Positions 33,569 to 43,200 of a stretch of DNA of 64,000 nt are shown piece after piece (position 1 is the first letter of the stretch; each line of letters begins with the position of its first letter). The position numbers were made by a program, and so were the translations under genes. Origin of the DNA: Lysobacteraceae bacterium SCN 69-320 (GTDB lineage: Bacteria; Pseudomonadota; Gammaproteobacteria; Xanthomonadales; Rhodanobacteraceae); the NCBI GenBank assembly GCA_001725155.1, contig MEFP01000009.1:100294-164293 (forward strand), written 5' to 3'. Under the pieces are notes generated by a model, which was given only the letters and a program-made list of their open reading frames with translations, made no database searches and was not told where the DNA came from.

Positions 33569-34912
33569 ATGCGCCATCTGCTGCGTGTCTCGCTGTTCGC
33601 CGTCTGCGTCGCGCTGGCCACCTCCGTTCCGGCGGCCGAGCGCAACGACGGCGCCTGGCTCATCGTGCAGGCCGGTCATCTGCTCGACCGCCCGGGCCAG
33701 CCGCCGCGCGGCGCGGCGACCGTGCTGATCCGCGACGGCCGCATCGCCGACGTACGCGACGGCCATCTCGGTGCAGCCGCATTCACCGGCGCGCCGGCCG
33801 ACACGCGCGTCATTGATCTGCGCGACCGCTACGTGCTGCCGGGCCTGATCGACAGCCATGTGCATCTGACCTCGGACAAGGCCGGCAGCGAAGCCCAGCT
33901 CGAATCGGTCACGCGCAGCACGGCGTATTTCGCCTACGAGGCCGGCGTCAACGCGCGCAAGACCCTGCTGGCCGGCTTCACGACCGTGCGCAATCTCGGC
34001 GACCGCAACGGCGTGACCCTCGCGCTGCGCGACGCGATCGCCGCCGGCAAGCTGCCGGGGCCGCGCATCCTCGATGCGGGCTCGGCCATCTCCACGAGCG
34101 CCGGCCACATGGATCCGACCCTGGGCTTCCGCGACGAACTGCACGACGCGCTCGGGGCCGAACAGACCACCTGCGACGGCGCCGACGACTGCCGCCGCGC
34201 CGTGCGCCGGCAGATCGCGCGCGGCGTGGACGTGATCAAGATGGCGACGACCGGCGGCGTGAACAGCCGCATCGGCGCCGGCCTCGGCCAGCAGATGTTC
34301 GAGGACGAGGCGCGCGCCATCGTCGAGACCGCGCACCTGTACGGCCGCCGGGTCGCCGTACACGCGCATGGCGCCGACGGCATCGCACTGGCGCTGCGCG
34401 CCGGCGCCGACTCCATCGAGCACGGCACCCTGCTCGATGCCGACACCCTGGCGCTGTGGCGCAAGAGCCGCGCCTGGTTCGTGCCGACCTTGTCGACGGT
34501 CAACGGCTACAAGGAACGCCTCGCCGCGAATCCGGACGCCTATCGCGGCGACGTGCGCGCGAAGATCGAATGGCGCATCGGCGTGACCGGCAAGGCGCTG
34601 CGCCAGGCCGTCGCCGGCGGCGTGCGCATCGCCTTCGGCACCGACGCCGGCGTCAGCCTGCACGGGCGCAACGCCGACGAATTCGAACTGCTCGTCGAAT
34701 ACGGCCTGACGCCGGCCCAGGCCGTGCGCGCCGCCACCGTCGATGCGGCCGAACTGCTGGGTCTGCAGGCCGAGATCGGCAGCCTCGAAGCCGGCAAGCG
34801 CGCCGACCTCGTTGCGGTTACCGGTGATCCACTGGCCGATGTGCGCGTGCTCAAGGACGTGGCCTGGGTCATCAAGGACGGCCGTGTCGAGAAATCGCCG
34901 CCGGCACCGTAG
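33569..34912 (+). CDS. Secreted metal-dependent amidohydrolase family protein
   Basis: Signal peptide; YVLPGLIDSHVHL; VHAHGADGIALALRAGADSIEHGTLLD; FGTDAGVSLHG; GKRADLVAVTGDPL. Confidence 0.9.
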   Translation: MRHLLRVSLFAVCVALATSVPAAERNDGAWLIVQAGHLLDRPGQPPRGAATVLIRDGRIADVRDGHLGAAAFTGAPADTRVIDLRDRYVLPGLIDSHVHLTSDKAGSEAQLESVTRSTAYFAYEAGVNARKTLLAGFTTVRNLGDRNGVTLALRDAIAAGKLPGPRILDAGSAISTSAGHMDPTLGFRDELHDALGAEQTTCDGADDCRRAVRRQIARGVDVIKMATTGGVNSRIGAGLGQQMFEDEARAIVETAHLYGRRVAVHAHGADGIALALRAGADSIEHGTLLDADTLALWRKSRAWFVPTLSTVNGYKERLAANPDAYRGDVRAKIEWRIGVTGKALRQAVAGGVRIAFGTDAGVSLHGRNADEFELLVEYGLTPAQAVRAATVDAAELLGLQAEIGSLEAGKRADLVAVTGDPLADVRVLKDVAWVIKDGRVEKSPPAP

Positions 34913-35260
34913 ATACGGCACCGGCGTGCGTCCGGCCGCCGGCGTGAATCCCGGCGATTAATAAATTTTTGCAAATTTGAAGATGCTGTCGAGGCGGCGT
35001 CGTGCGCGGCCGCCTGCATGCCTTCCTGCAACGGCCCGCCGGGTGGCGCGCAGCCGGCGAAGATACTCGAAACCGTGCCGACGACGCGGTTGCGGTGCAG
35101 CAAGTCCGCGCAGCGCCGTACAGGTGGCGGCCGGATCGCAAATATTGCGCAGAAACCGCTTAAATCTTGCGGTACTCATGCAGTAAAGTGTCGCCGCCGA
35201 CACTGGCCGCCCGCCGATGACCGCGCGGGCGAAACACTCTGTCACCGAGAACCAAAGCCC

Positions 35261-35632
35261 ATGGCCAAGAAAGCAGCAACCAGCAAGACCAAGAGCGCCA
35301 AGCCCGCCGCCGCGCCGAAACCGATCAAGGACTCGTTCACCAAGTCCGAACTCGCCCGTCATCTCGCCGAACAGGCCGGCGTCGAGCCCAAGGCCGCCAA
35401 GGCCGTGCTCGCCGCGCTCGAAGCGACGGTGCTCGGCTCCATCCACAAGAAGGGCGCTGGCGTGTTCACCCTGCCGGGTCTGCTGAAGGTGACCGCGCAG
35501 GCCGTGCCGGCGAAGAAGAAGCGTTTCGGCAAGGACCCGTTCAGCGGCGAAGAGCGCTGGTTCCCGGCCAAGCCCGCGACCGTGCGCATCAAGGCGCGCG
35601 CGCTCAAGAAGCTCAAGGACGCTGCGCTCTGA
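35261..35632 (+). CDS. HU-family DNA-binding protein with Lys/Ala-rich N-terminal extension
   Basis: MAKKAATSKTKSAKPAAAPKPIKDSFTKSELARHLAEQAGVEPKAAKAVLAALEAT...GVFTLPGLLKVTAQAVPAKKKRFGKDPFSGEERWFPAKPATVRIKARALKKLKDAAL. Confidence 0.9.
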   Translation: MAKKAATSKTKSAKPAAAPKPIKDSFTKSELARHLAEQAGVEPKAAKAVLAALEATVLGSIHKKGAGVFTLPGLLKVTAQAVPAKKKRFGKDPFSGEERWFPAKPATVRIKARALKKLKDAAL

Positions 35633-35673
35633 GTTTCTGCCGCGGCAGCTTCGTCTGCCGACCTGCTCCACCG

Positions 35674-35708
35674 CAACCGGGCGCCTGTCGCCCGGTTGTC
35701 GTTTGTGT
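35674..35708 (+). terminator. Rho-independent terminator of the HU-like gene
   Basis: CAACCGGGCG-CCTGT-CGCCCGGTTG perfect 10-bp stem followed by TCGTTTGTGT. Confidence 0.75.
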
Positions 35709-35828
35709 GATCTGAAAATCGGCCGGCCCGCTGCGCATCGCCGCGCCGGCTTCGCGACAGGCATCCGGAATCACGCGACATCCGGCCGGGCGGCAACGCC
35801 GCCGGCCGGCTCGCTCGCGCCAAGGCGG

Positions 35829-36194
35829 CTAGCCGCGCAGCAGGAAGTACGGCAGCGAGCACAGCGCAATCAGCGCCGCGATCACGATCAGCGCCGCGAT
35901 CACGCGCACGGGTTCGCGCCGCAACAACTGGCCGAAGCTGACCGCCCGGCCCTCGGCGCGGGCCTGGGCCAGCGCCGCACGCGCCGCATCGCGACGCTGT
36001 GCCTGATACTGCGCCAGCAAGGCCAAGGCCTCTTCGGCGCGCGCCTCGTCGATCAGCCAGAGCGCGCCGGCGGAAATGCCGAAGCGGCTGGCCGGCGATT
36101 CATGAAATTCGAGGGAATGCGCCTGCAGCAGCTGGCGGACTTCCTCGGCCTCGTCATCAGGAACGTGACGCAGGTTCAGCAGCAAGATGGACAT
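35829..36194 (-). CDS. DUF6164-like small membrane protein
   Basis: MSILLLNLRHVPDDEAEEVRQLLQAHSLEFHESPASRFGISAGALWLIDEARAEEALALLAQYQAQR plus C-terminal TM segment. Confidence 0.75.
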   Translation of the reverse strand: MSILLLNLRHVPDDEAEEVRQLLQAHSLEFHESPASRFGISAGALWLIDEARAEEALALLAQYQAQRRDAARAALAQARAEGRAVSFGQLLRREPVRVIAALIVIAALIALCSLPYFLLRG

Positions 36195-36781
36195 GGTCCG
36201 AGCATAGCCGAGCGCGCCGGTCGGCCGCTGCACCGGCGATGTCACCGCCGGGAGAAGCGGCGCCCGCAGCGCGGCCCCGTTGCCGCCACCCGCGCGCTGC
36301 CGAACGGCCGCATCGGCGTCGCCCCCGCAGACTCCGACGGGCCGCACGTCGTACCGGATCGACACGAGACCGCCAAGCCTCGCCGGGCGGCGCCGGCCTC
36401 GCGGCGCCAGCCCTGGACGGATCGCCGCCGCTACGCACCGACTGCCCGAGCCAGGCGCGGAGCGACACCCGGACCTGCGGGACAAACCCAAATTTCCAGA
36501 ACGGCTTAAGCGCCCAAGTTGAAGGAAGATCGAACGTACGCCGCAGCACGGATGCGGCAGTCACGCGATTTTCCGCATCGGCGTCGTCACAGACATTTCA
36601 CGAAATACACAAGGCCGGGCTATGCTCGCCCCCGGGGAATCCTGAGTCAGTCGCTGCGCCGCCGCCCTGAATGCGGCGCAGACGCCATGGACTCGGCGCC
36701 TGCACGACGCCCCGCCGCTTCTCCCTGAACAGCGGCGCCGCCGTCTGCAGCGATCACGTCACGGCCGCCTGCGCGTCCGTT

Positions 36782-36820
36782 TCGAAACCCGGCAGCCCTG
36801 GCTGCTCGCACCGGTTTCGA
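36782..36820 (+). promoter_or_regulatory. Candidate structured 5' leader upstream of the small/giant/RHS gene cluster
   Basis: Outer stem TCGAAACC/GGTTTCGA enclosing inner stem GCAGCC/GGCTGC, 33 bp before the GTG start at 36854. Confidence 0.35.
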
Positions 36821-36853
36821 GACAGGCACGACCGGCCCGAACGGAACGGCATT

Positions 36854-37219
36854 GTGAAATACATTGCAAGGTTGTTTTTTATATCGACCGTACTGACCGC
36901 CGGCACGTGCGCAGCGGAGCCGTACGTCGTCGCCGCGCTGGCCGCCGATGCCCAGGCCGTCGTGCTGTCCACGGCCGACGGCCGCCTGCTGCGCTATCGC
37001 AGCGGCGAGCCACTGGCCGACGCGCCCTGGCGCGTCGCCGAAGTGCGCGGCGACGAAGTCGTATTCGCACGGCCGCTGCCGGGCCGCAATGGCGCGCTCA
37101 ACGTCGGCGTGCGCGCCGGCGCCACGGTGGATTTCGCCGCGCTGGACCGGCGTCATGCCGCGCCGCCGGCGCCGCCGCAGCAGAAAGACTTCCGCCTGAT
37201 ACCACTGCCCCGGCGCTGA
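36854..37219 (+). CDS. Small secreted protein preceding the giant gene
   Basis: GTG start; (M)KYIARLFFISTVLTAGTCAAEPYVVAALAADAQAVVLSTADGRLLRYRSGEPLADAPWRVAEVRGDEVVFARP; ends 19 bp before the first giant-gene ATG. Confidence 0.65.
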   Translation: MKYIARLFFISTVLTAGTCAAEPYVVAALAADAQAVVLSTADGRLLRYRSGEPLADAPWRVAEVRGDEVVFARPLPGRNGALNVGVRAGATVDFAALDRRHAAPPAPPQQKDFRLIPLPRR

Positions 37220-37247
37220 GCGCGCCGCAGTTGCAAGGATGCGTACC

Positions 37248-40200
37248 ATGCCGACCTGCCGCTCCCGCCTGCCGCTGCGCTGCGCCGCTGCCGTGCTGGC
37301 CCTGCTCTGCGCCGCCGCGACGGCCGCCGACGACTGCGTCCACACGCCCGATCCGGCCGCCGCGTTCAGCAAGGCGGCGACGACCGCGGCCGGCAGCGCC
37401 GTCGACATCGGCAACATCACGCTGATCGAGCTCGACGGCGACTACAGCCGCGGCAACGACGCGCCGCGCATGGCCGTCGCGCGGCGCTTCTTCGAGACGC
37501 ATCCGGACCATTACGACTTCCTCGTCGTGTTCACGACGTTCGACTTCCCGGCCGGCGACGCAACCGCCTTCTACAACCGGCTGCGCAACGACACCCAGGG
37601 CATCGGCCTCGCGCCGCTGGATCTGGGCCAGCAGTTCGGCAGTGCGGCACGGCTGCAGGGCTATATCGACATGATGGCGATGAGCAGCTATACGCTCATC
37701 GCCGGCGAACCGAGCAGCCTCGGCGCGCTGCGCACCTTCGCCCACGAAGTCCTGCACCGCTGGGGCGCGTCGCTGAACTACCGCAGCGACGACGGCGCGA
37801 CGAGCCGCGCGCTGATCGGCAAGGACGACGCGCACTGGAGCTATTTCCTCGACAGCGACGCCTCGGTGATGTACGGCGCCGACTGGCGCCGGCGCGACGA
37901 CGGCCGCTACGAGAGCGTCGCGGTCCGCCAGCGCTACAGCGCGCTGGATCTGTACATGGCCGGCTTCGCCGCCGCGGGCGAAGTGCCGCCGCTGACCCTG
38001 ATCCGCGGCGGCGACGGCGCCGCCACCGACCTGCCGCGCCTCGGTGCGATCAGCGGCGGCAGCGCCGAGACCGTGCGCATCGAGCAGATCATCGCCGCCG
38101 AAGGGCCGCGCATTCCCGATGCGGCGCATTCGCCCAAGGATTTCCGCGCCGCGCTGATCCTGCTGCGGCGTCCCGGCGAGAACGTGCCGGCGCAGACCCT
38201 GGCGACGCTGGAGAACACCCGCACGCGTCTGCAGCAGCACTTCAGCCAGATCACCGACGGCCGCGCGTCGATGCGCGTGTTCAACGAGCCGCTGCAGACC
38301 TCGGTACCGCAGCTGCCCACCCTGCTGCTCGGCAGCGATGCGGCCGCCACACCGCCCGGCGTGGCCGCGGCGACGGCCTGGATCAAGCAACGCCAGCTGC
38401 CCGACGGCCACTGGCAGGACCGCGCCGCGACCGCGCTGCGCGATACGGCGGCCGCCCTGCAGCTGCTGCAGCAGGTCGAGCCGGACTGCCCCGGCCTGGC
38501 GACGGCCCGCACCTGGGTCGCCGCGCAGAATCCGGCCTCGCACGACGCACGCAGCTGGAAACTGCTGGCCGATCCGCAGGCCGGCGCCGACAGCCTGCTC
38601 GCGGCGCAGTCGGCCGACGGCGGCTGGGGAATCGCCGCGGGTTTCGAGGACGCGAACCTGGACACGGCCGGCGTGGCCGAAGCGCTGGCCGGGCGCGACG
38701 CGAACGCCGACGGCGTGCGTCGCGCGCTGATCCGTCTGGGCAGCCGCCAGAACGGCGACGGCAGCTTCGCCGTCGGCGCGAGCGGCCGCGGCCGCCTGCT
38801 GCCGACCCTGCGCGCGGCGCGGCTGTTCGCCGCCTCCGCGCAGCCGGAACATCAGCTCGTCGGCGACGCCGCGACGCAATGGATCGCCGCGCGCCAGCGC
38901 GCCGACGGCGCCTTCGCCGACGCCGGCACCGGCGGCAGCGAAAGCGCGCTGGCCGACACGATCGAACTCTACCGGCTCGTCGGCCGCCTGCCGCTGCCGG
39001 CCATCGCCGCCGGCAGCGCACGCGACTACGTGATCGGTGCGCAACGCAGCGCCGGCGACTGGCAGGGCAGCATCTATCTGACTGCAACCGCCGCGCTGGC
39101 CCAGTTGCTCGACGACAAGGCCAATCTCGCGCTGCAGGGCAGCGTCGAAATCCGTCCGACGCCGGTCGTCGACGGCGACGTGGTGCAGCTGCGCGCGCGC
39201 GTCGTCAACAGCGGCAGTCGCGCCGCCGCCGCGAGCGTCGCGCGCTGGTACGACGGCGATCCCGAGCAGGGCGGCCTGCGCATCGGCAACGACCAGATCC
39301 TGCCCGAACTGGCCGCCGGCGCCGGCGCCACCTTGCAGCAGTTCTGGGACAGCAGCGGCCGCAGCGGCACGCAGACCCTGTGGCTGCAACTCGACGCCGA
39401 CGACGGCGTGGTCGAGCACAACGAAAGCGACAACCGCGTTGCGATGGCGGTCGTCGTCGGCCCTGCGCCGACCCAGGCCGACATCGCGCTGGAGGCGAGC
39501 CGCTTCACGCTCGATCCGGCCGCGATCGCGCAGCTGCCGACGACCGTCACGCTTAGCGGCGAAGTGCGCAACCTCGGCGCGGCCCCGGTGCCGGCGCTGC
39601 AGCTCGTGCTCTACGCCGACGGCGCGCCGGCGCAGCGTCTGGCGCAGACCAGTGTGGCCGTACCCGCGCGCGGCGCCGCGCCGCTGCAGCTGAGCTTCGT
39701 CGCAACGGCGGCGCAAACCCTGCATCTGCGCCTCGTCGCCGATCCCGACAACCTCGTGGCCGAAGCGCGCGAGAACAACAACGAGGCGCAGTGGCTGCTG
39801 CCGTTCGGCCCCAGCGTCGATCTGGAGGTCCGCGCCGCGGACCTGAGCCTGCTCGACGGCACGCCGACGCAGGGCCGCGATGCCGGATTCCGCGTGCAGC
39901 TGCGCAATCGCGGCACCGTCGCCGTCGCGGCTGCGCCGTTGCGCATCCGCGTGCAGCAGAATGCGGTCGACGACGTGCTGTTCGACGGCCGCGTCGCGAT
40001 CGACGCCGGCCAGACCGTGGAGCGGCGCGTCTACTGGCGCGCGCGGGAACCCGGTGCGGCGACCTTGCAGGTGAGTCTGGACGCGGCCGGCGAAGTCGCC
40101 GAACTCGACGAGAGCAACAACAGCGCGAGCCTGCCGTTCACGGTGGCGGCCGGCGGCGGCAGCGATCTGGCCGTCGTCGCCGACAGCCTGCAGTTCACGC

Positions 40201-43200
40201 CGGATCCGGCGCTGCAGGGTCAGCCGCTGCAGCTGCGCCTGCGTCTGCGCAATCTCGGCGTAGAAGCCGCCGGCGCATCGAACCTGGCGCTGTTCGCGAG
40301 CGACCCGCGCAGCGGCGGCGCGCGCCTGGGCCAGGTCGGCGTCGCCGGCCTGGCCGGCCAGGCCGAGACCGAAGTCGTGCTCGACATCGCCGACCTCGAT
40401 CTGGCCGGCGATACCGGCGTCTATGTCGTCGCCGACGCGGACCAGCAGCTTGCCGAGGCCGACGAAACCAACAACCTCGTGCTGCGCACCTTGAACGTGC
40501 TGCCGTTCGCCGACATCGCCGTGTCCAGTGCGGCGATGACCCTGCAGCCCAGCCAGCCGGCCAGCGGTGCGCCGCTGCAGGTCAGCGCCGTCGTGCGCAA
40601 TCTCGGCGCGCAGGCGGCGCGCAACTTCAGCGTGCGGCTGTACGAAGGCAGCCAGGAGACCGGCGTGGCCGTCGGCGCCGCGCAGTCCGTCGCCGAACTC
40701 GCCGCCGGCGCCGAGACCACGCTGACCTGGAACTGGACGTTCGGCCTGCAGCCCGGCGCGCGCCAGCTGACCCTGGTCGCCGATCCGGCCGGCAACCTGC
40801 GCGAGAACCGCCGGCAGAACAATCTCGCGATACTGCCGCTGGCCCTGCAGGACTCCGGCTTCTACGCCAGCGAGCGCCATTTCTCGCCCAACGGCGACGG
40901 CGTGCGCGACGCGACCGCGCTGTTCTTCGCCCGGCCCGCCGGCGGCCGTCTCGACGTCGTCGTGCGCAATGCGGCCGGCCGCGTCGTGCGCCGCTTCGAC
41001 GACGTCGGCAGCGGCGCCGACAGCGGCCAGCTGGTCTGGGACGGCCGCGACGAACGCGGCCGCATCGTCGCCGACGGCGTCTATCGGGCGGAACTGCATG
41101 CCGCCGGCCAGCGCCGCGCCGAGCTGCCGCTGACCGTCGACACCGATCGCAGCAGCCTCGTCGCCGCCCTGACCGGGCCGCTGCTCAGCGACGTCAGGCT
41201 GCCACCGGCGACGAACTGGTGGCAGCCGCCGCTGACGCCGGCCACGCGCGACACGCTGTTCGCGCGCACGCGCTCGGCCGATCCGCTGAACGAGACCCTG
41301 GGTCTGTATAGCACCAGCACCCTGCTGCCGACGCCGGCCGCGGTGATCTCGCCGCGCTGGGTCTACGAGCACGTCTACCCGGCCAACGGCGAACTCGACG
41401 TGGTGGATGCCGGCCAGTTCTCGCCGGACGGTCGCTGGATCGCGTTCTATCTGCATCGCGACAACCGCTATCAGCTCGCCGTCGCCGCCACCGGGCAGAC
41501 CGACCAGATCTTCTTCCTCGATCTGGACGCCGTCGACGCAGGCAACAGCTACCGCCGCCAGCCGCCGCGCTTCCTCGACGCCGGCCACGTGCTGGCCGGC
41601 GCGCTGCCGCAGTTGCAGGTCTACGACCTGCAGACGCACGCCAAGAGTCCGTTCCGCAGCCTGCCCGCCGACAGCTACGGACTGCGCCTGTACCCCCACG
41701 GCGCCTACGTCTGGAACGGCAGCGGCAACGCGGAGCGGCCGATCTGGTACGTACCGCTGGAAACGAATCGCCCGGTCGTGACCTTGCCGGTCGCCGAAGC
41801 GGAGCAGGAACTGAGCTTCACGCTCAACGCGGACGGCACGCGCGCAGTCGTGCGCCGCTACAGCGGCGCGGCGGAATCGCTGCACCTGTTCCGCGCCGAG
41901 AGCGGCAGCGAGACCGTGCTGCAGCAGCGCACGCCGCCAGCGCTGGCCTTCACCGCACTGGCCGATCCCGGTCATCTGCCCGCCCTGCAGGCACAATGGA
42001 TCGACGCCGACGACAGCCTGCTGCTGATCGACGCCGCCGCGCGGCGCGTGGAGATCCGCACGCGCGACGGCGCCGTGCGCACGACCGCACAGCTGCCGCC
42101 GACGGATGCGGCGCTGGACCTCGGCCCGGATCCGCAGCGCTTCAACGGCGAGTACCGCCGCGCCGACACGCTGTACGACGGCCAGGACTGCGACGAGACG
42201 CACACGAACTGCGCCGGCGCGTCCTGGAATGCCACGGATCGCCGTCAGCAATGGTTCGACCCGGCCACGCGCAGCGCCGTCGTGCTGCTGGCCAGCCATC
42301 ACATCGGCCCGGTGGACTGCGAAGTCGGACGCTGTTTCGGCCACGCGCCGGCGACCCTGGAAGCATTCGCGATCGACGTCGACGAAGGCAGCACGACGCG
42401 GCTGGCGGCGACGCAGTCGGCCGACCGGCTGCCGGCCGGGCTGCAGCCGCGCCTGCGCCTGCTCGACGGCGGCATGTTCGCGACCGACGGCCGCTATGGC
42501 TTCGACAGCCGCCTGTCGGCGCAGCCCTGGCGCTACGCCGACACGGTCGCGCAGGGCCTGCCCGCCTTCCGCGACGACGACGCCGGCCTGCCGGCCGGCA
42601 GTTCCCCGCAGGCCCGCCACCTCACCGCAATGACCAATCTGTCGGCGCTGCTGCAGGCCGAAAACAGCGGACGCGCCGTGCTGCTCAACGGCGTGGCCGC
42701 CGACATCAACTTCGCCTACTACCAGCTCGACTGGGCCCTGCCGTCGGCGCCGACGCAGTGGCAGGCGATCACGCCGCCGCAGCAGGATCCGGTACTCGGC
42801 GACGAATTCCTGAGCTGGGTACCGCCGCAGCCGGGCCATTACCTCGTTCGCCTGACCGTCGTCGACAAGGCCGGCAATGCGACCGTGCGCACGGCCTCGG
42901 CGCTGTCGCTGTACGGCTCGCCGGTCGTCGAGGTCGGCGTGGACTCGCGCTATTTCTCGCCGAACGGCGACGGCGTCAAGGACGGCGCGATCGTGCATTT
43001 CCGCAGCGTGACCGCCGCGCAGATCCGCATCCGTGTGCGCAATGCGCTCGGCGCGATCGTGCGCGAGCAAAGCAGCGTGCTGGCCGCCGGTCAGCACGAT
43101 TTCGTCTGGGACGGCCGCGACGATGCCGGCGTGCTGCGGCCCGACGGCGACTACAGCGTCGATGTCGAAGGACAGAAACTGCGCGTGGTGCTCGATACCG

